Source: Candidatus Thiomargarita nelsonii
Lineage (GTDB): Bacteria > Pseudomonadota > Gammaproteobacteria > Beggiatoales > Beggiatoaceae
Reading direction: 5' to 3'
Length of the DNA stretch: 50,867 nucleotides
NCBI GenBank assembly: GCA_000785145.2
Contig: JSZA02000038.1
Location: 1-50,867, forward strand
The notes beneath the pieces were generated by a model. It worked only from the letters and a program-made list of their open reading frames with translations. It was not told the DNA's origin and searched no databases. The position numbers and the translations under genes were made by a program. This document shows, piece after piece, positions 27,357-34,888 of the stretch. How positions within the stretch are numbered: position 1 is the stretch's first letter; every line of letters starts with the position of its first letter.

Positions 27357-27361
27357 TCTGT

Positions 27362-27805
27362 TTATCTAGTTGTGATACTTGAATGGCTAAAAGTAGGCAC
27401 TTGAAACAAGGGTAAAAGTGTACCTCCAAATCCAGCGCGAGAGCTTAGGCTGAAAACATGCTCTCGCAGATAAGGGTAGAGAATAAGTGGGGCATTCTTT
27501 TCCGCCCATTTGTGAACGAACTTGAGGGGAAATTTGTCCTCATCTACCTCAAAAACGCCCAAAATTTCTATTCTAAGTTCAAAAGGAACCTCTTTTACTT
27601 CTTGGCCAATTTCTACCCCAATTCTGACTGCAATCGTCTTGTCTTTTGGGTCATATTCACTATGTCCATGAAACAGTGAGAACTTTTCTACATTCGGTTC
27701 CAATTGACTATGTTCAGGGATAACTTTTATAGAAAGTTCCAGAACTTTTAAAGCTCTTAACTGAATGGGATGGTTTTCATATCCATTTTGGTTTTTTTCA
27801 CTCAT
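27362..27805 (-). CDS. SecB-like chaperone of a TAC module
   Basis: 147 residues with the SecB-like fold signature: a beta-rich body (FELRIEILGVFEVDED) and near the C-terminus NAPLILYPYLREHVFSLSSRAGFGGTLLPLFQVP, matching the family's conserved region with the PYLRE and raG motifs. It is encoded 8 bp after the antitoxin candidate and is the last gene of a three-gene minus-strand operon. Housekeeping SecB is usually followed by other genes (grxC, gpsA); its place after a toxin-antitoxin pair instead fits TAC-type chaperones, which protect an unstable antitoxin. CmdC of CmdTAC is the closest described analogue. The last ten residues reach into sequence next to the distal direct repeat. Confidence 0.8.
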   Translation of the reverse strand: MSEKNQNGYENHPIQLRALKVLELSIKVIPEHSQLEPNVEKFSLFHGHSEYDPKDKTIAVRIGVEIGQEVKEVPFELRIEILGVFEVDEDKFPLKFVHKWAEKNAPLILYPYLREHVFSLSSRAGFGGTLLPLFQVPTFSHSSITTR

Positions 27806-27813
27806 AATTATCG

Positions 27814-28116
27814 TTACACTGCTAATATATATACGTCATCGTTAATGACTTGTTTGAACTGTTCAATTAATTTACCATGAGTTTCAATGGTTTGACGAAT
27901 ATAATACTCAATAGACAAGTCATTCACAGGCGCGATATGTTCTTCAACACTTTGGTTCATCAGAAATGCGAAAAAATCTTCAGACTCAAGGAATACTCTT
28001 CCAATGGGACCAGACTTATGATTTTCATATTTAGCCTGCAATTCTTCATCAGACATTGAGTCCAATCTATTTAAGACATCATCTATAGTTTCCAAAATAA
28101 TCTTATTATTCATCAT
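27814..28116 (-). CDS. Antitoxin candidate of a TAC module
   Basis: 100 residues, acidic, mostly helical: a first helix pair ETIDDVLNRLDSMSDEELQ, then GPIGRVFLES, and a C-terminal helix ETHGKLIEQFKQVI followed by a hydrophobic tail VYILAV. No recognised domain. The ATG pair at 28116 overlaps the end of the toxin gene by 11 bp and has GAGGAG upstream. A small acidic protein between toxin and SecB-like chaperone is the expected antitoxin; the hydrophobic C-terminus might be the chaperone-addiction segment known in other TAC antitoxins. The role is inferred from context. Confidence 0.65.
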   Translation of the reverse strand: MMNNKIILETIDDVLNRLDSMSDEELQAKYENHKSGPIGRVFLESEDFFAFLMNQSVEEHIAPVNDLSIEYYIRQTIETHGKLIEQFKQVINDDVYILAV

Positions 28117-28717
28117 CGTTCTCCTCGAATTTAGTTATTTCAATACAGTCTAAATTTCTTATCACATAACACGACGGTTGACCCGTTAAGTCGATTGGTA
28201 ATATCTTCTTATAGGTTTTGGGGGCTTGAACTTTCACATGAATCATTTTAAATATTTTTCCGAGAGATTCTTCCACATCACTTATAAACATGTCGTATAT
28301 CGTTGATATTTTTTCATTTGGATTTATTCCTTTAATTCTATCGTAAATCTTTTGCGAGTACACGATAAACTGTTCTCTCACTTGCTGTTCTTCAAAATCT
28401 AAAATATCCTGATTCTCAACCTTAAAATCGGCAAAAATAACCGAACAACGGGACGATGCGGCTTTGGCGTAATCTCCTTTTTTCTTTGCGAAACGCCACC
28501 AAGCTATAGCGAGAGCCTTTGCGTCTGTTTCAAGGTCATCTAAAATATAGCCCCAAAAGTATATACCTCCACCTCTAAGACCAACATTAGAATATCTAAA
28601 TCCGCTAGTTCTGATCGAATCGGCATTGGAATAACAGGTGCCATGCGTTCCTTTGAACAAGTTTATTTTCTCCTTATCAATGTCGTGCCTACCTAGTGGC
28701 TCTTTATGTTCTTGCAT
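28106..28717 (-). CDS. ADP-ribosyltransferase-like toxin candidate (CmdT-like)
   Basis: 203 residues from ATG 28717 (a TTG at 28729 is possible). The N-terminal third reads NLFKGTHGTCYSNADSIRTS then GFRYSNVGLRGGGIYFWGY, the pattern HGT...A..I...GF...G..G.GIYF typical of PARP/ART-fold transferases (first motif His, second motif YF/W). The third-motif Glu cannot be fixed by eye; candidates are in FEEQQVREQ. A DUF-like C-terminal beta region follows. First gene of an operon with the antitoxin and SecB-like chaperone. By analogy with CmdT, which ADP-ribosylates mRNA during phage infection, an NAD-dependent defence toxin is proposed; the target is unknown. Confidence 0.68.
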   Translation of the reverse strand: MQEHKEPLGRHDIDKEKINLFKGTHGTCYSNADSIRTSGFRYSNVGLRGGGIYFWGYILDDLETDAKALAIAWWRFAKKKGDYAKAASSRCSVIFADFKVENQDILDFEEQQVREQFIVYSQKIYDRIKGINPNEKISTIYDMFISDVEESLGKIFKMIHVKVQAPKTYKKILPIDLTGQPSCYVIRNLDCIEITKFEENDDE

Positions 28718-28743
28718 GATTGATTGCAAAACCTCTTTAGCCG

Positions 28744-28918
28744 AGTTTAGCTACCCTCAAAGCCCCTCAGTTGTTACCGAGAGGCTTAAAATTGTTAGGC
28801 TCTTATTTTGATTTTACCCCAGTCACCTGAAATGTCATTGGATCAGATAATGGCTCATATTGCATATCCGCTTCATAATGCAAGTCTTCATCAAATGGGC
28901 CTTTTACTTTGATACAGG
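28744..28918. repeat. Direct repeat, proximal copy (LamG-gene 3' end and terminator)
   Basis: Contains the last codons of the LamG gene and the hairpin AAGCCTCTCGGTAAC...GAGGGGCTT. Partner of 27186-27356. Confidence 0.85.
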
Positions 28919-29726
28919 GGATGTGGAGATTGCCGTTATCGTAAGTTGCCCAGCAATCATCAGAGGGTTGATTGTTCATTTGGTAAAGTTGTTGGACTTC
29001 TGATTCGGAGAGGGCGCGGTTGTAGATGCGAACGTCATCAATAGTACCATGGAAAAATTCCCTAAGGAATGAGCCATCTGCTGAGTTTAAATAACAGCCG
29101 ATTGAGACTGGAACAGATGTTTGCATTAAATCAATTTTACCAAAGTTGTTGCTATTTTTTAATATGCCGTCAACATATAATTCAGATATTCCCGTTGACT
29201 TGTTATATGTGCCAACAATTAGGTGCCAGTTGTTATCATCAGTTCTATCAGTAATCGTGACGTGATCATTGTTGTGATCATCAACATATGAGAAAGTAAT
29301 GCCATCAGGATATTGTTGTGAATAATAAACTTTGCGTTCATAAAGTGCGTATGCCCTAGCCCAATGAGTATAGTGTTTTGCAACAATCATCCCCGTTTCG
29401 CCCTCATCTGTTCCTCTCGTTTTTATCCAAGCTATTAGCGAAATATTATTTTGAATGTCTAATGTTGTACTATCATTGGCTAAAATACAATCATCCATTC
29501 CATCAAAATTATACGCACTATTCAGATGTCCAAAGCGATCTTCAGTCAATGTAGCACCATGCACTGTCCCATGATTCCCATTCCCACTTTCATCCTGAGC
29601 ATTCCCATCAAACGGATAATAAGCCACCAGTCCATCATTCAAATCAGCCATCGCCCCCGAAAACCAAGATAATCCGATTGCAATTAAAAGTATAGTGCGT
29701 AACCAGCACCTAAGTTTTACCATCAT
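28803..29726 (-). CDS. Secreted LamG/concanavalin-like domain protein
   Basis: 307 residues. Signal peptide about 1-27 (cleavage after AMA), then LVAYYPFDGNAQDESGNGNHG, the standard opening of LamG (laminin G-like) jelly-roll domains, with ISLIAWIKT, NWHLIVGTYN, LYVDGIL and GTIDDVRIYNRALSESEVQQLY closing it. The C-terminal 55 residues (DDCWATYDNGNLHIPCIKVKG) form a small extra module with two cysteines. Probably binds carbohydrate or surfaces outside the cell. RBS GGAG precedes the ATG pair at 29726. Its 3' end is duplicated beyond the TAC operon. Confidence 0.85.
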   Translation of the reverse strand: MMVKLRCWLRTILLIAIGLSWFSGAMADLNDGLVAYYPFDGNAQDESGNGNHGTVHGATLTEDRFGHLNSAYNFDGMDDCILANDSTTLDIQNNISLIAWIKTRGTDEGETGMIVAKHYTHWARAYALYERKVYYSQQYPDGITFSYVDDHNNDHVTITDRTDDNNWHLIVGTYNKSTGISELYVDGILKNSNNFGKIDLMQTSVPVSIGCYLNSADGSFLREFFHGTIDDVRIYNRALSESEVQQLYQMNNQPSDDCWATYDNGNLHIPCIKVKGPFDEDLHYEADMQYEPLSDPMTFQVTGVKSK

Positions 29727-29809
29727 ATTTCTCCTTTAATACTACAAGAATTACTTATGGATAAGTAAAAATATAAGCAGAGATGGGTTTTGACTTATCC
29801 TTTTTTATC

Positions 29810-30061
29810 TTATTTCTCCATATTTTTCAGAGTATTTCTGAGTGATCTTTTGTTTATGGAACCGTTAAAGGTGTTGGTTTCGATGATGTGTGGCTGGGTT
29901 ATTGTTAAAAGGTCATTGTTGCCTTTTAAATCGCTAGCCCAATCTTTAAAGCGTTCACCGCGATAGTCTTTTTCTTGCAACTTGTATTCTTGGATCATGG
30001 AGCCCATGGCACCGTCGAGGATGAGGATACGTTGGTTTAAAAGGGTTTTTAGGGTTGACAT
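29810..30061 (-). pseudogene. metH 5' fragment (duplicated)
   Basis: Carries the first 60 or so codons of metH almost unchanged ([19 protein letters not shown]), a 54-bp deletion whose ends lie in two GATGATGT repeats of the parent gene, then unrelated sequence and a stop. It is one end of a block of about 0.7 kb duplicated from 24480-25240. Confidence 0.92.
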
Positions 30062-30099
30062 AAAATTTCCTAGTATGAGACTAAAGGCTGTCTATGGTA

Positions 30100-30171
30100 C
30101 AATGCCAGTATGATAAACCGGCAACCATAAACCGTGATCTTTTTGTGTTTGCCCTGCACGAGATGGCATTG
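30100..30171. mobile_element. MITE, CAATGCCA family (second copy of copy 6)
   Basis: Same 72-bp element as 24757-24828, carried along in the metH-rpn block duplication rather than a separate insertion. Confidence 0.8.
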
Positions 30172-30933
30172 ATCTATGGTAACATATTTAGGAGTCCAAA
30201 ATTTATTTTGGGAAATAGGAGTTTTCAAAAATGGCAGCAACCGATAACCCCCTAAAACGACTGGTAACCACTTTTATTGAAGATTTTGCAGAGTGGGTCC
30301 TTGGCACACAGGTAGCCGGTGTCACTTCACGCAACATTGAATTGTATGCTGACACGATTCGTTCTGACCAAATTTTTCTGGTGAAATTGATCGATAAGCG
30401 TACAGTGATACTACACCTCGAATTTCAGGGACGGCGCACTGACAAGCCCATGTCCCTACGTGAATTGGATTACCTATCACGCTTGACCCAAACTTATCGT
30501 GATATGGAATTGTACAGTGTCGTTTTTTATGTAGGTCAAGGTGCAGGGCGGCATGATACCGGTTCTCATCAAGTCAAAAGTCCGACGGGTGACATTACGC
30601 TTTCTTGGAAATATAAGGTTATTCGTTTATGGGAAATGGATGCCGAAGAAATATGGGCGTTGGATCGTACCACCTTCCTACCTCTTATCGGGCAAACGCA
30701 AATCGAAAATCCCGATGAAATGTTGCCCAAAGTGGTTGAAAAAATCAAAGGCATTCAGGATAATGAACAGCAAAAACGCTTATTGACTGAACTCAAAGCA
30801 TTGATGGATGATGAGGAGGTTTATGCATAGTACCCTTTTCATTAACAAAAATTAATAAACCTAAATTAATGGGGTTGTAAATTTTCAAACGTACCTTATA
30901 TAGTGCTGATACGTATAACTGACCAAACCAAAC

Positions 30934-31523
30934 AATGAAATACGTTAGCAGCAAACAAGCTAGTAAAATTTGGGGATTACATCCAAACACACTCAGAGCA
31001 TACGCAGGATGATACCATTGAGTCTTATCGCACCTCCTCAGGCCAAAGGCGATACAACGTCGAAGCTTACCTCGGTCAACAAAAACAAAGCACCACCATA
31101 TGCTACTGTAGAGTTTCAAGCCCAAAACAGCGAGACGATCTCAAAAGACAAATCCAGTTCATGCTCCAACAGTATCCAGAAGCCGAAATCGTCAAAGATA
31201 TTGGCAGCGGACTCAACTATAAGCGTAAAGGGCTTAAATCCATACTGGAACTCGCAATGCGCGGAGAACAACCACAAGTTGTGGTTGCCCATAAAGACCG
31301 ACTCGCACGGCATGGTAGATTTGGATTTGAACTCATCGAGTGGATTATCCAACAAAGCGGTGGTTGGATCGTGGTTCTCAAGCAGACTAATTTCTCCCCA
31401 AAACCGGAACTCACAAACGATCTTCTTAACATCCTCCAGGTCTTCTCATGTCGGATTCACGGACTCAGAAACTATAGAACCCAAGTTCGCAAAGTCTTGT
31501 CCGAGCCAGAAGCCAAATCATGA
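30934..31523 (+). pseudogene. tnpA: IS607-family serine recombinase TnpA, frameshifted
   Basis: The N-terminus MKYVSSKQASKIWGLHPNTL is the MerR-like HTH of IS607 TnpA. A one-base insertion near 31007 (GCAGGATGAT where GCAGATGAT would read ADD) creates a TGA. The remaining frame gives YRTSSGQRRY, CYCRVSSPKQRDDL (catalytic serine in RVSS), VVAHKDRLARHGRFGFEL and a C-terminal helix. With one base removed the protein would be complete at about 195 residues. A sequencing error cannot be excluded. Confidence 0.85.
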
Positions 31524-31569
31524 AGATGCCACGGTCAGCGAAGCATCACGGCGGCGGAATAATTGTAGG

Positions 31570-31755
31570 TGTTATGTGTTCAATGAAACCATTGAGTACA
31601 TCCGCTCTTGTGTAAATTTTTTCCCCTCAACAAAGGAGATAAAAAATGATTTGTTAAAACAATTGCCTAAATGGTGTGATGAGGTGCCTTTTAAGATCAA
31701 GGCAAAAGCCGTCAAGGACGCGCACCAAACGTTCAAATTGGTTGAAGCCGAACCA
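31570..31755 (+). repeat. Diverged duplicate of the tnpB N-terminal segment
   Basis: In frame with tnpB, encodes NETIEYIRSCVNFFPS and LLKQLPKWCDEVPFKIKAKAV, about 75% like residues 30-95 of the TnpB that follows. It is probably debris of a second tnpB joined by recombination. Confidence 0.8.
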
Positions 31756-32835
31756 ATGATAAGGGCTAAAACCATTAAGCTTGAGCCAACTTCACAACAA
31801 AGGCAGATATTCAAAAAATGGAACGATGTTAGCCGTTACGTGTTTAATCAAACGATTGATTATATTCGTTCTTGTGTGAACTTTTCACCATCATGGATGG
31901 AGATTAAGAAAGACTTGTTAAAGCAATTGCCTAAATGGTGCGATGAGACACCTTTTCAGATTAAAGCAATTGCAGTCAAAGAAGCACATCAAGCCTATTC
32001 TTCGGCAAAGGGGCATCCAAAATTTAGAAGCCGGAAAAATTCGACACAATCTTGCTACATTCCTAAGAGTGCGATAAAAGAAGCCGGTATTTATCCGCGT
32101 GTCTCTGGCAAGAACTTACATTATTTAGAAACCTTGCCAGAAGAGCCATTAGATGGCCGATTGATTTACCAGTACCACGAATGGTTTTTGTCCGTTCCCC
32201 AAAAAATAGAAACCCACGTAACCGAGAACCAAGGGCGTGTGGTTGCTCTTGACCCCGGGATTCGGACATTCCAAACATTTTATTCAGAATTTCTCGCCGG
32301 GCATATTGGTTATGATGATTTTGGGCGTATTGCTCGTCTTTGTTTCTATCTTGACGATTTAATTTCTCGCACAAGTAAGGCGAAAAGTCAAGCAAAAAGA
32401 CGCATGAAAATAGCTCAAGCCCGGATGAGAAAGAAGATTAAGAATCTTATCAAGGAAATTCACTTTAAGACAGCGCGTTTTTTAGTGGACACCTTTGATG
32501 TCATTTTGTTACCTACATTTGAAACCAGCCAGATGGCGAGTAAGTCTGGTCGCAAACTACGTTCAAAAACAGTCAGAGCAATGCTGACTTGGGCGCATTA
32601 TCAATTCAAGGTACGCTTGAAAAACAAAGCTCTTGAGTTTGGTAAAAAAGTCATTGACGTGTGCGAAGCATTCACCAGCAAAACAGTGAGTTGGACTGGC
32701 GAGTTAAAAAAAGTAGGTGGGTCAAGAGTAATTGAAGCCGGTGGTAAAAAAATGGATCGTGATTTGAATGGGGCTAGAGGCATTTTTATACGATCATTGG
32801 TCGATTCACCAGCTTTGATGGCAATGCTAAAATGA
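31756..32835 (+). CDS. tnpB: TnpB-family RNA-guided nuclease, zinc-finger-less variant
   Basis: 359 residues from ATG 31756 (MIRAKTIKLEPT). RuvC motifs: VALDPGIRTFQTF (first Asp), LLPTFETSQM (Glu) and MDRDLNGARGIF (last Asp). The region that in most TnpBs holds CxxC...CxxC reads TSKTVSWTGEL and IEAGGKK, so the four zinc cysteines are absent, a pattern I associate with IS607-type TnpBs. Upstream, 31570-31755 encodes a second, diverged copy of the N-terminal segment (VFNETIEYIRSCVNF versus VFNQTIDYIRSCVNF), so the longer frame from 30970 is partly duplication and partly antisense of tnpA. TnpB proteins cut DNA under omega-RNA guidance and maintain the transposon. Confidence 0.85.
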   Translation: MIRAKTIKLEPTSQQRQIFKKWNDVSRYVFNQTIDYIRSCVNFSPSWMEIKKDLLKQLPKWCDETPFQIKAIAVKEAHQAYSSAKGHPKFRSRKNSTQSCYIPKSAIKEAGIYPRVSGKNLHYLETLPEEPLDGRLIYQYHEWFLSVPQKIETHVTENQGRVVALDPGIRTFQTFYSEFLAGHIGYDDFGRIARLCFYLDDLISRTSKAKSQAKRRMKIAQARMRKKIKNLIKEIHFKTARFLVDTFDVILLPTFETSQMASKSGRKLRSKTVRAMLTWAHYQFKVRLKNKALEFGKKVIDVCEAFTSKTVSWTGELKKVGGSRVIEAGGKKMDRDLNGARGIFIRSLVDSPALMAMLK

Positions 32836-32939
32836 TTGCCTTGTGCGCTTGTGATGTTTGCAAGCTTTGAGAGATACCTCCCCTTATGGGCATGTTAGCG
32901 AATGGCAACATTTGTTAATAAAAATGTATCGGTACTCAA
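32836..32939 (+). ncRNA. Possible omega-RNA 3' region of the IS607-type element
   Basis: Inferred only from position: in IS605/IS607-type elements the tnpB-associated omega RNA ends at the right element boundary, and the guide is the flanking host sequence, here starting ATGTTAGATAATC within the rpn gene. No structure was verified. Confidence 0.35.
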
Positions 32940-33216
32940 CATGTTAGATAATCTAATTGCAGACGACGAATTATTAGATACCCCGTTTTTACGTCGGATT
33001 CGTACAAAAAGCCGTGAAGAAGGAATGCTCATTTCACGTCGTGACGCTATCTTAGACGTACTTACGTTACGTTTTGAGCCGCAGCTTTCCCAGTTTAGGA
33101 AAATAGAACGGTATTTATCGAGCCTCACAGAGATGGAGCAATTAGAAAGGCTATTGACAGAAGCGGTTCAGTCTAAAGATGTGAGCGCGTTTCAAGCGAC
33201 AATGGCTCAAAGCTAA

Positions 33217-33410
33217 AACGCCCAGCGCGAACTATAAAGGCAACGGCGATAAATCGCCTACTACGAACTATAAGGAATTTATCGTCTCGGCGAGCCCCCC
33301 GTCCTGCAATCCATGTTATTTTTATAATAAAATTAATATGTTAATATTCGGTAAACATACCGGAAGCACCTATAATATTACAAAAACACTTGACATTAAA
33401 GGAGACGATT
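33217..33410. promoter_or_regulatory. Leader of the HTH gene with a CGGTA/TACCG dyad
   Basis: CGGTAaacaTACCG (about 33349-33362) is a short dyad, followed by TATAAT at 33371-33376; no good -35 box is seen. It could be an operator-promoter for the downstream HTH gene (inference). Confidence 0.4.
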
Positions 33411-33767
33411 ATGGAAAAGCTAAGTATTCGTGAAGCATCCGAGCGCTTTGGGTTGTCGAGGGCACGATTGTATAAACTATTGAATCAGGGCGCGTTGGTT
33501 GGCCATATTTCCCCAAAAAAAGATGGCAAATCTTGGATATATCCTTATAGTTTACAAGACTATTACAATGGCAATAAGGGATTACCAGGAAGGCCACAAG
33601 TAGAATCTGAAGGAGGGTATGTCTCAGTGCGTGAGGCATGTCAGAAAACAGGATATACGGATGCACGAATATACCAATTGATAAAACAAGGAAATGTCGC
33701 ATCCAAAAAAGGAAAAAAAGGAGGGGTATTGGTATTTATTTCTGACCTATTGAAGAAAAAAAAATAA
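33411..33767 (+). CDS. Excisionase-like protein with two HTH domains
   Basis: 118 residues containing two helix-turn-helix units of the MerR/excisionase type: MEKLSIREASERFGLSRARLY and, after a RPQVESEGG linker, YVSVREACQKTGYTDARIYQ. Each is followed by a wing-like segment (WIYPYSLQDYY; VLVFISDLLKK). Start ATG at 33411 with AGGAGA seven bases upstream. Likely a DNA-binding protein of mobile-element or phage origin, lying before a KilA-N gene. Whether it controls the strong promoter at 33792 is unknown. Confidence 0.75.
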   Translation: MEKLSIREASERFGLSRARLYKLLNQGALVGHISPKKDGKSWIYPYSLQDYYNGNKGLPGRPQVESEGGYVSVREACQKTGYTDARIYQLIKQGNVASKKGKKGGVLVFISDLLKKKK

Positions 33768-33791
33768 TCACTTATTTTTTAGTAAAAAGTA

Positions 33792-33819
33792 TTGACAGTT
33801 AAATGGATAGGCGTATAAT
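33792..33819 (+). promoter_or_regulatory. Consensus sigma-70 promoter overlapping a palindrome
   Basis: TTGACA (33792-33797), 16-bp spacer, TATAAT (33814-33819): both boxes match consensus exactly. The -10 box is embedded in GCGTATAATACGC, a 13-bp palindrome that could be an operator. It drives the KilA-N gene. A GCTCA/TGAGC hairpin with a T-run follows at about 33834-33854. Confidence 0.8.
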
Positions 33820-33957
33820 ACGCATCGTCAACACGCTCATTTTTTTTGAGCATTAATTTAGTTAAATTTGTTGACAGATAAGAAAAGCGACTCTCAAGTA
33901 CCGGGCAAAGTAGTTTGGGAGCCGCTGTCAATTAACAAAGCAATTAAGGAAACTGAC

Positions 33958-34801
33958 ATGCGTAATATAACATATAACAATGTTCTCCGTGAATTTAACG
34001 GGATTAAGATTAGCCAACGGACTAATGACGGATACCTAGATGCAACTGCTATGTGTCAGGCAACCGGTAAATTGTTCGGCAATTACAAACAATTGGACTC
34101 AACAATTTTTGACTGCACTTTCAACCGATATTGGATATCCAATATCGGAAATAATTCAAGTAGTTAAGGGTGGTGATCCGGGTCGTCAAGGGAGTTGGAT
34201 ACATCCCAAGGTTGCGATCCATCTGGCTCAATGGTGCTCCCCCGAATTCGCCGTCTTGGTTTCAAAGTGGGTATTTGAGTTACTAACGACAGGACGTGTT
34301 GAATTACAACCGCAAACCCCACCACAGTCTACTGCTTTAATGTCAAAAGTTGCGGAGATATTCAAAGCCTATACCACAATTTGTGAGTGCCTCGGCGTAA
34401 CGGGCAACCAAAAAGCCATTGCCGCCAACGAGGCAACAATCAAGCACACCGGCATCAACCCATTAGAAAACATGGGTCTAACTCACCTAAGTGCTGAGAT
34501 CCAAGAGCAAACCTTGACGGTTTCTGACATCGCTAAGCGGCTTGGTATCAAACCCCGTCAGCTCAACCTAATCTTGACAAAAATTGGGTTACAAACAGCA
34601 AACCGTGATCACAAGGATAGGCTATATTACGAGCTAACAATCCTCGGCAAGGAACACGGTGTTTACTTGGATACTGGCAAGAAACACAAAACCGACGGCT
34701 GTCCCGTTAGGCAGATCAAGTGGTACGATAGTGCCATTGATTTGGTCAAAACCCACCTTGAGGCCGACTTTGTGTTGACGGGAGGTGCCACAACGCTCTG
34801 A
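33958..34801 (+). pseudogene. KilA-N domain protein, frameshifted
   Basis: ATG 33958 with AAGGA eight bases upstream starts MRNITYNNVLREFNGIKISQ and DGYLDATAMCQATGKLFGNY, the KilA-N DNA-binding domain typical of phages and large DNA viruses. Near 34100 the frame shifts by one base; the second frame continues the domain (FLTALSTDIGYPISEIIQVV, GSWIHPKVAIHLAQWCSPEF) and then a C-terminal region with a helix-turn-helix (VSDIAKRLGIKPRQLNLILT) resembling phage antirepressor tails. A single indel or sequencing error would account for the break, so it may be intact in the organism. Confidence 0.85.
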
Positions 34802-34835
34802 TGACCAGTCAAGTTATATCTATGGTAACATGTCG

Positions 34836-34854
34836 CCCAAAATAAATTTTGGAC
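34836..34854. repeat. CCCAAAAT/ATTTTGGAC hairpin upstream of ettA
   Basis: Dispersed-family hairpin about 35 bp before the ettA start, also present in the duplicated leader at 26120. Confidence 0.8.
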
Positions 34855-34888
34855 TCCTAAATTTGATAACTAATAACTGATAACAGAT

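Larger units (their letters stand above)
30828..32939. mobile_element. IS607-type insertion element (tnpA-tnpB)
   Basis: Boundaries are set by the interrupted Rpn-type gene. It carries a serine-recombinase tnpA and a tnpB, the IS607 arrangement. The ends share an imperfect inverted motif (AGTACC and ATTAACAA on the left, TTGTTAAT and GGTACT on the right) and show no target duplication, as expected for this family. The 3' end (about 32836-32939), downstream of tnpB, is where an omega RNA scaffold would be encoded. Confidence 0.85.
30231..33216 (+). pseudogene. Full-length Rpn-type gene split by an IS607-type element
   Basis: The 5' part (30231-30827) encodes residues 1-199, including LHLEFQGRRTDK and the central LSWKYKVIRLWEMDAEEIWAL missing from the copy at 24888; the 3' part resumes at 32940 with MLDNLIADDELLDTPFLRRI and ends at 33216. 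The element between them is about 2.1 kb. Joining TTTATGCA to ATGTTAGAT restores a continuous frame of about 290 codons, so the insertion is precise, with at most a dinucleotide target. The N-terminal 121 residues differ from the 24888 copy at only two positions. The spacer here lacks the GREEG repeats. Confidence 0.88.

Noticed and set aside
30970..31755. Long N-terminal extension of TnpB
   Set aside because: Most of it is out of frame with the recognisable serine recombinase on the same strand; only 31570-31755 resembles TnpB, as a duplicate.
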